From Lytechinus variegatus (Eukaryota > Echinodermata > Echinoidea > Temnopleuroida > Toxopneustidae): a DNA stretch of 64,000 nucleotides. The stretch lies in contig NC_054741.1 of assembly GCF_018143015.1 (NCBI RefSeq), positions 8,706,683 through 8,770,682 of the forward strand, written 5' to 3'. The position numbers were made by a program, and so were the translations under genes. This document shows positions 34,201-44,028 of the stretch, piece after piece. Positions within the stretch are counted from its first letter, which is position 1. Each line of letters opens with the position of its first letter. Under the pieces are notes generated by a model that was not told the origin of the DNA, ran no database searches, and saw only the letters and a list, made by a program, of their open reading frames with translations.

Positions 34201-37200
34201 TTATTTTTTGTCCTACAGAATTTGCCTATCTCCTCCCCCACCATTTGTTTTATTTTAGAGGCTGGTCCTTGTTAAGGTCTATGTCTGTTATCCTTGCTTT
34301 CATGTAGATTTCATACATGATTAATACTCTGGATTTATGAAATTAACTTATACCACATTTTAAAAGAGTACGATTAGTATAGTCATTCACCGAGGACAAA
34401 TCGTATTTATCATAGTTGAAAATTGATGAGTACAGCATGAGACGACCAACATAGTATAAGCTTGCAATGAATTTCAATTTATTATTTGGTAAATGTACAT
34501 TTGTTTTTCATCATTATGGAATAATTAAGGAAGACACCCATGCAGTTGCTGAGTGGTCAAAGGCGTCTGACTAAATACATGTCCAAAAATGGTTCGGGGC
34601 TTAATCCCGGCCACAGTACTTAATGCCCGTGAGCAAGACATTTAATCAACAATGCTCTTTTATCGTACATTCAAATAAATGAAAATGCTATGGGGAAGGC
34701 GGGGTAAATTTGGCCTATAAGGCCAATGATGAACGAGAAATCGATCCACCCTCGCTGTTTTGGCAGAATCGACAGAAAAGGCCTTGCAGTAGACTACCAT
34801 GCAAAAAAAAAAGAAATCAAAAATATCAAAATGGCCGCCAACCTGTCTATAGTGGTCACTTTCTGTATTTAAAGAATTATATTAATTCCTTATCCCATAT
34901 TTCCTTGATCCATCATCATAATGACGTATAATTTAATTCATGAAAGGAATAGCACGAAAAGGCAAATGTCAACTTAAAAATCAATAAGTATACTATTCAG
35001 TTTTATACAAACATTACGACACCAAAAATAGAAAACCAAACTGACACATCACGTATAATTTACATCTTGATAATTTCTTAGTGATAACCCATTCTGTCAA
35101 CATGTCTGTTTTCAAATTATCTAACGATGGGTTTAAATAATTGATCTTTGATAGCCAAGAAAGTTTATTTTTAAACAAACATTACAACTACATCCAAGGT
35201 CATCCAACCATTATCTTCCTCACCCAAAGCTTTATCAATTGTTGTATCGTAAGTTAAGTGAAAAAAAATAACAAGCTTGAGAGGAGAAAAAAGAACAAGC
35301 TTGCACTAGGTAAAATGATTTAATAAAATGTCATTTTTCTTTTTTTTACAGGAACTCTTTAACATTCACAATGGAAGAAATGAAAGACCCTGCTAAGTAA
35401 GTCATTAAATCGTAGTTAAGGAACGACAAGATTATAACTTGGCAACTTAACTTAAATTACTATTACTTATTAAAGTAAACGATCACCAACATTTTTGAGT
35501 GCAAGAATACAGAAACAGAATCATCGGTCATAATGATAAATACGTGACAAATACATACAAAATATCATACATAAACATTTTGATTTGGTTTTGATTTGAT
35601 TTTATATCTACATTTCACTAACAAAGTATACAAATGTATAATCACTATTCAGCATTTCATAACAATAAACATAATGATAGCATAATGATTACGATAGCAA
35701 TCATTATCATGATTATGCTATATGAGATATAAAAGCCAGATATAAATTGCACATGGAAAATTTTATCTTAAAAAATATGTTGACATATGTATATAAACTA
35801 TTAAAGATATAATATAATATAATATCGTGTTAAAAATGAAATGTGGGAGACCGCCATTTTAAGCTCAAAAATTATATTGGAGAATGAAAGTGAATAGATG
35901 AGCTGGAAAGAAGAATAGTCCTTATGTCATGTACGTTAGACGTTGGCCCCTTTTATCAAATAAATGTTGTAAATAATCATTGAAAGTATGAAAACCAAAA
36001 GGTGGGTGTTAGGCTTTAATAAGGCTGATACATTATGGCAGGTATAATATTGTACTTTAAGTTTTAAACATTTTAAAATTAAACAACAAATAATCAACGC
36101 CGGTCTAATTATACTTCATCAATGAATACTTTGTTAAGAATTGTGCTTTCTTAAATACATTCGATGGATTTTACAAGATTTTTTGTTTCAATATACAATT
36201 AATATGATATTTCTTACTTAACAGAACTTTACCAAGAGCCATAATGATTGCCATGCCAACAATTACAGTTCTCTACGTATTGGTTAACATTTCTTATTAC
36301 ACCGTACTAAGTCCGCAACAAGTCCTTATGGACGAAGCAATCGCTACGGTAAGACATCGTTTATTCCATCACACACTTTGGTAAAATCTAACATGATTTA
36401 AACTCTCTGTAATCATTTTTAATAGTTAATCTTTCTTTATAATTTGTTTAAAAAATAATGAAAACCTCTCCCTTGTAATGTAATGATATTTCGTGAAGAT
36501 CAAACCACGTTTGACCCTACTGAACACTGGAAAAGAAATATTTGACTTTTTTCGAATTGAAATTAAAATTCAGTCGTTTCACTTCTAAGAAAATAAAATA
36601 CAATACTTTAGGAATTCAATTAAGTATAAATTTCATAGACAAAAAGACATTGTTACTTCATTAAACGTTTTAATTTTCTTATTTATTGGGATTTTTATGT
36701 TTTATAGAAAATGCCCTTTATCTGATATAGATGAAATTTCAATTTAACATTTTTATTTGGCTTAAACAAGTATTCAATAAATTTAAAAATGTGTAATTTC
36801 ATTGTTCGTATGAGTTTGGCATGATTTCAATATGTCATCATTATCTCGTTGGAAAGGTATAATACTTCTTTATCCTACTCTTTTTAATATTCCTCATAAG
36901 GGAATCACTGTTTCCATGAAGACTACCATCATTTTATTTTTAAATTTCCTCAGACATTCTCATCATTCACACTGCATGGGAAAGGCATTTTACAAAGGTG
37001 TTTACCATTTCTTGTTTGCTGTGCTGCAGTTGGGACAGCTAATGGTCTTTGTTATACATATTCTAGGTGAGTATCTACGGATATCTTAATTATTATGATC
37101 ATTATTTCGTTTGAGAGTGACAGTTCCACCGCCAATGTGAGAAGGGTCTGAACTATCGTCAACAGGGGCGTTAAAGGTCAAGTCCACCTCAGAAAAATTT

Positions 37201-40200
37201 TGATTTGAATCAATGGAGAAAAATCAGACAAGCACAATGCTGAAAATTTCATCAAAATCGGAGGTAAAATAAGAAAGTTATGACATTTCAAACTTTCGCT
37301 TATTCTCAACAAAATAGTTATATGAGCCAGTTACATCCAAATGAGAGAGTCGATGATGTCACTCACTCACTATTTCTTTTGTTTTTTATTGTTTGAATTA
37401 TACAATATTTCAATTTTTACGAATTTGACGATTAGGACCTCCTTGCCTGAAGCACAAAATGTTCAAGTTAAAATAATGGAATTCCATGTGTTCAGGGAGG
37501 AATGAAACTTCATTTCACATGACAATGACGAGAAAATACAAATGTTTCATATTTCATATAATAAAATACAAAAGAAATAGTGAGTGAGTGATGTCATCAA
37601 CTCTCTCATTTGCATGTAACTGGCTCGTTCATATAACTCTTTTGTTGAAAATAAGCGAAACTTTAAAATGCCATAACTTTCTTATTTTACATCCGATTTT
37701 AATGAAATTTTCAGTGTTATGCTTGTTGAATTTTTCTCTTTTTATTCAAATCAAGTTTTTGTTGGGGTGGACTTGTCCTTTAGCGTACGCAGAACTCTCT
37801 CAAAAGGGTGATCATAGGCTTAGGAGGCTACGTCATAATGTTTGTCTCTCATTGCCAGACCTTTTACCAGGGGAGCATTAATTGGTGCATTTTGAAATTG
37901 TTTTGTCCAAGTTCAAAATTTCTGCTGAAAGATCCATTCTCGATTAAAAGTTTACCACTTGCAAACCTAACGATTAAGACCTCATATACATGTATATATA
38001 TATCATAGCATTATATTATATCTAGCATTCGTCAATAAGGGGGGGGGGGGGATAAAATTCATCCCCCTCGGAATAACGACCCTTATTTTGTTTTCGGATT
38101 AACGAGCATTCGGAATTAAGAATCTTCGGAATTACGAACCTTCGGAATATTTGAACTTTCGGAATAACGTACCTTCGTAATTACCCCCTAATCGTCAAGG
38201 ATTAATTTCGCAATATTTCAATAGCGCCATCTATTCGAGTATCATTATATGTTGCCTAGTTGACAACTGAGCAAACTAACATATCAATGCCCTGAACGAA
38301 AGAGGAAATGAAGCTACTGGTGTTCAATATTTGAATATCTTGAAAAAATTTGAGACTTATGAAAAGTAAACTTATGGTCACACACAGAAAAGCAACATTC
38401 AGCTATTGAAGTACTTACATCACATCTATTACGCTGATATGGGATACCTCCAACAATCTAATTTTAACATTTCATTTGTCATGTTTGTAAAGAGATTATG
38501 ATTCTGATGTATTTCAGTTAATTTTTATTATTAATTTCATTAGAATGGCTGTTGCTCTTGGTCGAGAAGGTCACATGCCTCAGATTGTAGGCATGGTAAA
38601 CCCAGACACCATGTCACCCAACTTTGCTCTATTCCTCATGGTAAGTTTGGAACCCGTTTGAAACTTGAATATATAAATTTCCACTGAATAGGATCTATCC
38701 GTCCAGTTTACTATCGTAACGGGGGGGGGGGGGGGGGTTACCATGATAGAAGCTTTCTGACTTATTGTTAGTTGTCAGAAATTTCTTGCCCATCCTGACG
38801 AGGTACAAATACTTGAATACATGTCACTGAATAGGATCCAATCGTCCTTTACTATCGTACAGGGGTGGGGTAGTTTACCCTGATAGAAGCTTTGTGACTC
38901 ATTATTATTTTTGTAAGTTGTTGTCCATTTTGACGAAATACCCCAATACGATTTGATGGTCTGGAGTCCGTTTCATAAAACTTTTAATAAAAGTTAAAAG
39001 CTACTGAGATCCTGCAGTCTGAATGACTGATTTACTGAGTAAATAATAATAATAATATGTCCATTTATATAGCGCAGTTACTATGTGCATATACTCAACT
39101 GCGCTTTGATACTTGGTATCATATCTGCTAAAGAAATTCTGCATTTGTTATCATAAAAAAAATCTTCCCCTGTTTTTATTGCAACTACACTCTGAGAATT
39201 TAAAAGTTTTTAAAAATGACTGTATGATAATAGATGCAACTATTGTCGCATATCGCATTATAATTATTTTGTATGCTCAAATGCGACTAGAAAATAATTA
39301 ATACGAAATGACTAAAATAATAATTGTATACACCTAGGCCTAGTTCCTGACCCGTTCATTTAGCCATTGTAATTGATATCTTTTACCACGTAAAAAAAGA
39401 ACGATGATTGTAATATGACAATGGCATGACCATGTCAGATATTGTCCATTCAAAATCAAATTTAGCCTTCGGGGATCAAGGTCATCAAAATATTTGATCC
39501 GATTTTTACATAAGTGCAAACAGGAGAATTTGATATTGTATGATGATGATTTTTTTTTGCTGAACAACCCCTTTTCAGGCAATTACAAGTACACTTTGAC
39601 GCATTGAAAACTAAGACCAAGATAAAACATAACCCAAGTACTAGATCAAGCTATGTTCTGAATGTACAATTTTCTATTTCTATTTTTTTTTCTTCCTCCA
39701 GGGCCTTATGTCTATCATCACTCTTCTCATTCCGGTCAGCTTAGAACATTTAATTGAGTTTTTCAGCTTTGCTATCTGGCTATCATACTTTTTTATCTCC
39801 ATCGCTGTACTTATCTTAAGATACACAAAGCCAGACCTTCATCGTCCTTTCAAGGTTAGTAGAACGCGTTTCCCTTTTTGAAGAGTGAATGCGTTTATCG
39901 TTTTTCTTCTCAGTACTTATCTCAAGGTTCGTAAACCCAGACCCCAATCGTCCTTTGAAATATTAGTGTTCCTAGAACATATTCACCTTTTTGAATAGTA
40001 AATTGGTCCTTTTCAGGACCAACACTTGCCCAAGAAAGATGGTGTACCGTGAAACCTACTACACTATTCTTCTTCGCCATGGAAACCTTCAGAATTTATA
40101 GATTCATCGTTTTAATCTCAATACTTGTTTATCTTAAAGTACAACAAACTAGACCCCAATCCTTAAAGATCGCGAATCCAGTTTTGAGCAGTGAGTGCGT

Positions 40201-43200
40201 TTCATTGTTTATCTCAGTATATCTTAAAGGTAAATGCTAGTTTTGGTAACGATATCAAAATGAGTTCGTACAGAATCCAATGAAATGACTACCAAAGTGT
40301 CTGTTTGTATAAATAAAACGCATGTGCGAAAGGATTCTGGAAGAAATTGTGTAATTGCTGAGAAATCAGCAAATAAGCACAGGATTCGGGTAGAGCGTCG
40401 GGCCCGACGCTCTGAGCAATAATTATACATTGTCCCACGTGCGCTTATCTGTGTTGGGGATCTTCGGTGTGAACATTTTTCAGCGTAGACATGGTAGATT
40501 TCAAGATTTCACAAAGTTCAGTTAATGTAACTGTGCAGATCTAGATCCTCAATGATATACTGACAATTAAGCCTTGTTTTACAGACTTTCTCATGAAATC
40601 AGTGTTTTCTGCAACTACTGGAATTTCTCTTTATTAACTGCAGGCGCGTAGCCAGGGGGGGCGGTCGCCCCCCAAAAAAAGAAAAAAAAGAAGGGAAAAA
40701 AGAGAGGAGAAAAGGAAAAGGGAAGGGAAGAAAGGTAGCTTTGTGTTTTTTCTTTTTATTCTTTATTTTTTTCTCAAAAGAGAAACTCCTTCACTCTTCT
40801 TGCTCTAAATTCATATATGAATTTTGCTTCCGCGCTACGCGCGGTTAAATGACAATATTGAAGTTCTCCATTGTTCCCCCACCTTTTCTCTAACCCTGTT
40901 TTTCCACCTCAGCTATGTGCTTCTTGCCAGTTAAAGTTAAAATTGTATACATTAGGGCATGAATTTGAGTAAGGTTAGGCCGAAGTAAAGGCGGGTAAAA
41001 TCTTTATATCAGTTTCTGCCGTCACCTCCATAAAGTCAGCTTCTCCCGCTTTTCAGCTCATTACTATAAACAACCATAATTTGGGGGCAAACAGGTTCCT
41101 AATTTAAAAAGAGGAAGGTATGGAATTCGTGTCGTATTAAATAAAAAAGTACAATATTTTTTTTATCAAATTGTATTAAACTTCATGTCATTTCCCTGTA
41201 TACATTCATCTCCTGTCCTGTTTTGCGCCCTCAGTTTGAAATTTTGAATGACACTTAAGTTTCTTTATATTCAAAATGAAGCACTTCAGGATAAGTCAAA
41301 AAAATTAATCATCCTTTATTATATAGATAGATAATTTCAATAAATCACAGAAGTTTCAACTTTATGCGCACTATTTTCCTTGTAATGAAGTTCAATAATC
41401 TTAGAAAATCAATTGAATTAGAGACGATTGGGTATTAGAGATATCTAAATTTGATGAAACGTCCGCCCTTTGAAATTTCAGAGTTTCATTTTTCTGCGCG
41501 GGGAGGAATATCTTCCTCTACCAATCTTCTCCTCTGTTTTGCGAGTTAAAAATATTCACTGATGCTAAATTGTTTGTCATCAAATCTGATCTTTCCAAAG
41601 AAAGTTTCAATATATCTTTGAGAATACCCTTTTCTCGGGACCATTTTTATGGCAAGAAAAATTGATAAAACACTTTAGCTTCCGCGCTTCGCGCGGAATT
41701 ATTATCATTTTAATTTCCTCCATTGTATACCTCTTTTGTGCGTTCACAATCACTTTTGAAAACAAGGTTCAAAATCGCAATATAGTCAACCGAATTGAAG
41801 GTACTAGAGACAAGAGAAACGGCTCCTTTTCATTTTAATTTATGAAACAGTAAAAGCTTCGCGCTTCGCGCGGGAAAACTCCCCCTCCCTGCACCCACCC
41901 CTAGGGAGCGCGCTTCGCGCGCTCTGTAAGTGTTGGCACGCTTTGCGTGCATTTACCGCCCCCTCCAAAATGAAATCCTGGCTACGCGGTTGTTATTAAG
42001 GTACACCGACTAGAACTAACATGGCTGTCAAGTTTAGTTTCCAGAACGTATTTCTCTTTTTTTTAATGGTAAATGTATTCCCTGTCAAGTTGGGTGTCTA
42101 TTGCTTATTTTAAGTTACCTCAAACCGGACCTTAATACACTGTTTAAGGTTTGTTTCCACTCCCCCTCCATCATGCTATGTCAATCATTTGCAATCATTA
42201 TTAGTAAGCATCGTTTTCAAGAGAGGATTCAGAATTTTCTTATTTGGATTAGGACCTAGGAGGGGGTATAGATATTTTTTATGATAATGATGAGGAGGAG
42301 AAGGATGATGATGATAATGATGATGATGATAATAATAATAATAATAATAAGCTGGATTTATAGAGCGCATTTTGCCTGTGGATGCAAAGTGCGGCTTTAA
42401 TTACCATTTAATATTATAGGCGCTCAATATTTCTTCCGACCGGATACCTATCCACCTCACCTGGGTTGAGCGCAGTACAATGTGGGTGAAATTCTCGCTG
42501 GAGGAAAACAGGCCATGGCCAAGAATCGAGCCCACGTCTCTCATATTGAAAGACGATATAGTCATAACCACTAGACCACGACTACTCCACAATAGTAAAG
42601 TTTGTTTAACTAATTTTACCAGCAAACTAAAACTATTGGGCGTATTTACTACCAAATAAGTGTTGAACAAAAGGACATTGTTCCAAGAATGAATGTAATT
42701 GCATTATTATTTCAAGCGGTAGGGGCACCAAAGTAGATACCTCTATTCACAGGGTAGTAAATTACAAAAATTGTGTATCACTTCGAGTCAAGGAGGGAGG
42801 GGTGCAGATTACATGCTCCTTTACTGCTCCTGATCGAATGACCACCATCTTTATCAGATCTTTAAAAAAATCATTTTCTTCTCACTTCAAACCAGGTACA
42901 CTGGTCGCTACCCGTCTTAATGGCTATTCTCTCTGTTTTCTTGATAATTGCGCCATTCTTCGAAGCTCACGGAGTAAATGAGGTTATTGCTGCGACAGTG
43001 ATTATCGTTGCTGGATTAATTGTCTACGTACCTTTCATCTATTACAAATATCAGCCGCCGTTTATGGGTAACAATAAATCTTCATCTGTTTTGTCATATT
43101 TCTTCTAAAATTACCTTACTTGCATATTATGAAATTATTATTATTAAGTATTCAATATGATATGTTAGGATATGTAATATAACGTTATGTTATGTTAAGT

Positions 43201-43622
43201 TATGTCATGTTATGTTCCACTCTAGTATTCACTCTCCTGCAGAATAGTCCATATAGAGAGCTACTGTCATTTAGGGGGGCTGGTGACTTCAGCCCCCCTT
43301 ACTTTTTCCAATACCGCGGTACAAAAACGTGACCATAGAATTGTGATTTTTGCATGGTCAGCCCCCCCACTTTGGAAACCATTCCGCGGCCCTTGTAAAC
43401 CCATCACGTGTTTTGAAGTTGTTGTCATTAAAATCCTCACCTACCATGACGTATTATATGCCATTATTACGAGTCGGTCTTTAATTCTTTTTTTTTTCAG
43501 ATAAAATCACCATCTTCGTTCAGCTCTTTTTATGCATCGTCAACACGGAATACAAACCTCCTGAAGACTTCCCAATAGATGAAGATGATCATCATAACTC
43601 CAAGAGCCACAACCACAATTAA
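22002..43622 (+). CDS. SLC7A9-like: b(0,+)-type amino acid transporter light chain (SLC7A9-like), copy B, 11 coding exons
   Basis: Exons 22002-22254, 30633-30878, 32944-33069, 33747-33852, 35352-35396, 36225-36348, 36954-37066, 38544-38640, 39702-39854, 42896-43067 and 43501-43622 have the same eleven lengths and phases as copy A and give an intact 518-residue protein. By hand count it differs from copy A at 25 residues (about 95 percent identical). The TM1 GTG motif, Cys (res 151) for heavy-chain linkage, the TM6 motif with Glu242 and the GREGH loop are all kept, so it should be functional. Substitutions are concentrated in exon 2 (A86S, M129I, M130T, M150L, K156T), exon 9 and exon 10; exons 4 and 8 are unchanged. 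Intron 1 is enlarged to about 8.4 kb by a MITE and a LINE. Exon 11 and the downstream DNA are much closer to copy A than the preceding exons are, suggesting exchange. Confidence 0.93.
22427..24494. mobile_element. Tc1/mariner-like long-TIR MITE in copy B intron 1
   Basis: Left CAGTGCGTCCCAGAAAAAAA and right TTTTTTCTGGGACGCACAG, flanked by TA on both sides. The inverted arms extend several hundred bases (for example GTTAGAACAATGGAAAGTGG in both). No transposase frame. Internally interrupted at 23483-24079; the uninterrupted version is in copy C. Confidence 0.82.
23483..24079. repeat. 597-bp insert with 16-bp iterated motif and GCGACATTATGCG repeats
   Basis: Absent from the copy C element, where GTTATAGCCC joins ATTGTCTGTTGC directly (near 59882). 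Positions 23528-23777 hold about ten degenerate 16-bp units like TAATTAGACGAAATGG. Positions 23948-24065 hold four or five GCGACATTATGCGTT motifs, one inverted. Class unknown. Confidence 0.7.
24680..24927 (+). mobile_element. Retroposon 3' end with (CAAAC)n-like tail
   Basis: Ends AAATAAAACCAAACCAAACC just before sequence aligning with copy A intron 1 (AATGGTATCTAAGAA). Partly deleted in copy C (after 60640). No coding sequence; the 5' limit is uncertain. Confidence 0.5.
25160..30017 (+). mobile_element. Tx1/L1-type LINE in copy B intron 1
   Basis: About 4.86 kb, limits set by comparison with the uninterrupted intron of copy A (about 1750-1765). Flanked by AATAAC, ends in an A-rich tail after GATTAATAAATACTATTAC. 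It encodes endonuclease, reverse transcriptase and a C-terminal CCHC-like knuckle, but no recognisable ORF1 in the 600 bp before the endonuclease, so it is either 5'-truncated or of a single-ORF type. It has the same orientation as the host gene. A copy sits at the same place in copy C, so one insertion was duplicated with the gene. Confidence 0.88.
25761..29527 (+). pseudogene. LINE ORF2 remnant: endonuclease-reverse transcriptase (copy B intron)
   Basis: The APE-type endonuclease starts at 25761 (SLNVRGIREKNKRQ, then FLQET) and continues through GGDFN (after 26190) to SPDHSA. The RT domain follows, with NKSPGNDGL (about 27190), YRPISLLNVDYKIL, AIDFEKAFDS (about 27580), SPYLFILC and YADDM (27887-27901), the catalytic box. 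At the C terminus C-X2-C-X8-H-X4-C (29168-29220) is the knuckle typical of L1/Tx1 proteins. The frame is broken near 26180 (stop), 26735, 27440, 27760 and 28278, plus further lesions to 28784, so no functional protein is made. The 27760 and 28278 lesions are shared with the copy C LINE; the 26735 and 27440 breaks are unique here. Confidence 0.85.
30633..30878 (+). CDS. SLC7A9-like: Copy B coding exon 2
   Basis: Same 246-nt length and junction phases as in copy A. Changes: A86S, M129I, M130T, M150L, K156T. Cys151 is kept. It lies about 8.4 kb from exon 1 because of intron insertions. Confidence 0.92.
31027..32674. mobile_element. TIR element in copy B intron 2
   Basis: ACACTGGCATAAATCCGG at the left and CCGGGATTTACGCCCGTGTGT at the right are inverted ends. 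The interior has GCGAGCGAAGCGAG-like motifs (31236, 31439), a TAAA tract and a CA/TG run. Missing from copy A intron 2. No transposase frame. Confidence 0.7.
31667..31750. repeat. (AAAT)n microsatellite
   Basis: About 85 bp of AAAT repeats with GAAT variants, then AAT repeats, following GGTCAAATAAATAAAT; probably a grown retroposon tail. Confidence 0.85.
32944..33069 (+). CDS. SLC7A9-like: Copy B coding exon 3
   Basis: TM4-TM5 exon. Changes: F168V and N201D. It has the same weak GTTCGT donor as copy A. Confidence 0.9.
33224..33401. repeat. (ATC)n-rich microsatellite, copy B intron 3
   Basis: Counterpart of 3350-3549, more degenerate, with a CAG run at 33362-33376. Confidence 0.85.
33747..33852 (+). 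CDS. SLC7A9-like: Copy B coding exon 4
   Basis: TM6 exon with FYQGMFAYEGW; protein identical to copy A (one silent change seen). Confidence 0.92.
34541..34650 (+). mobile_element. tRNA-derived SINE, copy B intron 4
   Basis: Degenerate A box (TTGCTGAGTGGTCAA) and B box (GGGGCTTAATCCC) followed by GCCCGTGAGCAAGACATTTA; orthologous to 4436-4545. Confidence 0.65.
35352..35396 (+). CDS. SLC7A9-like: Copy B coding exon 5 (45 nt)
   Basis: Fifteen codons as in copy A, with Y249F. Confidence 0.9.
   Translation, partial: ELFNIHNGRNERPC
35397..36953 (+). other. Copy B introns 5 and 6 apart from exon 6
   Basis: AT-rich intron sequence alignable with copy A, with a (GATTT)n-like tract at about 35580-35606. 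Intron 6 (36349-36953) lacks the MITE found in A. Exon 6 occupies 36225-36348. Confidence 0.6.
36225..36348 (+). CDS. SLC7A9-like: Copy B coding exon 6
   Basis: TM7 exon. One conservative change, I277V. Confidence 0.92.
36954..37066 (+). CDS. SLC7A9-like: Copy B coding exon 7
   Basis: TM8 exon. Changes Y308H, S316C and F326V; the last is one residue before the conserved GTANG motif, so it is a candidate for altered substrate fit. Donor GTGAGT. Confidence 0.92.
37171..37783. mobile_element. Foldback MITE in copy B intron 7
   Basis: TTAAAGGTCAAGTCCACCTC at the left and the inverse GGGTGGACTTGTCCTTTA at the right; arms of about 220 bp repeat TTATGACATTTCAAACTTTC, GTGAGTGAGTGATGTCATC and similar in inverse. 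A TTAA-like edge suggests a piggyBac or Kolobok-type target, not proven. Absent from copy A. Confidence 0.8.
38070..38185 (+). repeat. Degenerate 16-bp tandem repeat TTCGGAATTACGAACC
   Basis: About seven imperfect units in copy B intron 7, preceded by a G run at 38039-38051 and CATCCCCC. Absent from copy A. Confidence 0.8.
38544..38640 (+). CDS. SLC7A9-like: Copy B coding exon 8
   Basis: GREGHMP loop exon; protein identical to copy A. The acceptor is TTCATTAG. Confidence 0.92.
38641..39701 (+). other. Copy B intron 8
   Basis: Contains a G run (about 38718-38736), and at 39045-39115 an AATAATAAT tract followed by TTTATATAGCGCAGTTACTA, the 3' end of a minus-strand SINE. It lacks the 8898-9103 MITE of copy A. 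Confidence 0.6.
39702..39854 (+). CDS. SLC7A9-like: Copy B coding exon 9
   Basis: TM9-TM10 exon. Changes I373M, T375I, L380I, I382V, N417H. Its 3' end is again echoed by repeat units at the start of intron 9. Confidence 0.92.
39785..40240 (+). repeat. Exon-9-seeded tandem repeat, copy B intron 9
   Basis: Units near 39895, 40097 and 40201 repeat the exon 9 3' end and donor region (CTTATCTCAAGGTTCGTAAA; CAGACCCCAATCGTCCTTT; GAGTGAGTGCGTTTC). Further units follow at about 42000-42155 after transposon insertions. Parallel to 9865-10715 in copy A. Confidence 0.7.
40392..40413. repeat. 22-bp perfect palindrome
   Basis: AGAGCGTCGGG followed directly by its exact reverse complement. It lies in a repeat-like block (40240-40640) of copy B intron 9 that has no counterpart in copy A. 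Confidence 0.9.
40641..41992. mobile_element. TIR element with GCGTAGCCAGG ends in copy B intron 9
   Basis: CAGGCGCGTAGCCAGG at the left, CCTGGCTACGCGGTTG at the right, flanked by TTATTAA-like repeats. The interior carries CGCGCTTCGCGCG cores (41683, 41858, 41911). No transposase frame seen. Confidence 0.72.
42300..42592 (-). mobile_element. tRNA-derived SINE, minus strand, copy B intron 9
   Basis: The reverse complement has A box GTGGTCTAGTGGTTATGAC and B box GGGCTCGATTC, a body ending GCGCTCTATAAATCCAGC, and an (ATT)n/(ATC)n tail at the left (42300-42350). A different family from 20333. Confidence 0.8.
42896..43067 (+). CDS. SLC7A9-like: Copy B coding exon 10
   Basis: TM11-TM12 exon. About 14 of 172 bases differ from copy A (F437L, S445A, G448V, I451V): the most diverged exon, directly followed by the least diverged 3' end. 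Confidence 0.92.
43501..43622 (+). CDS. SLC7A9-like: Copy B coding exon 11 with stop
   Basis: Only 3 of 122 bases differ from copy A (N505D plus one silent). It ends with the same His/Asn-rich tail; TAA at 43620-43622. Confidence 0.91.
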
Positions 43623-43722
43623 CTCATTACCTATATGTAGGGAAAGTGACATAAATCGAATGAGTATCGAAGCTCTATTTTGTGCTATCAGCGATGGTTC
43701 AAAATTATGAAGTCTTGCGACA

Positions 43723-43905
43723 GGCACTCTTAAAAACTTAACCTAATATTGGGTAAAATTGGAACATGAATGTTGGTTGGGTAAAAAGATATTTTAAAAT
43801 GATTATTTAAATTAAATTAAAAAATACCTAGCAAATATGCATGTTCCCTTGAGTGAAATTCTACCCAATTTGGGGTAAAATTTAACTCAGTGTTTTTAGA
43901 ATGCA
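43723..43905. mobile_element. MITE downstream of copy B
   Basis: The same element as 15332-15514, about 2 percent different by eye. Confidence 0.6.
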
Positions 43906-44028
43906 CTCACTTTGGAACTTCTGTCTCGCCTGTATTATTCGCAGTCAATTATAACATGGGCTGCTCGAAACATGTATAGCCAGCTTACAGTTTGATGAGG
44001 TGATTTTACAAACTGCATAAAATGACTA

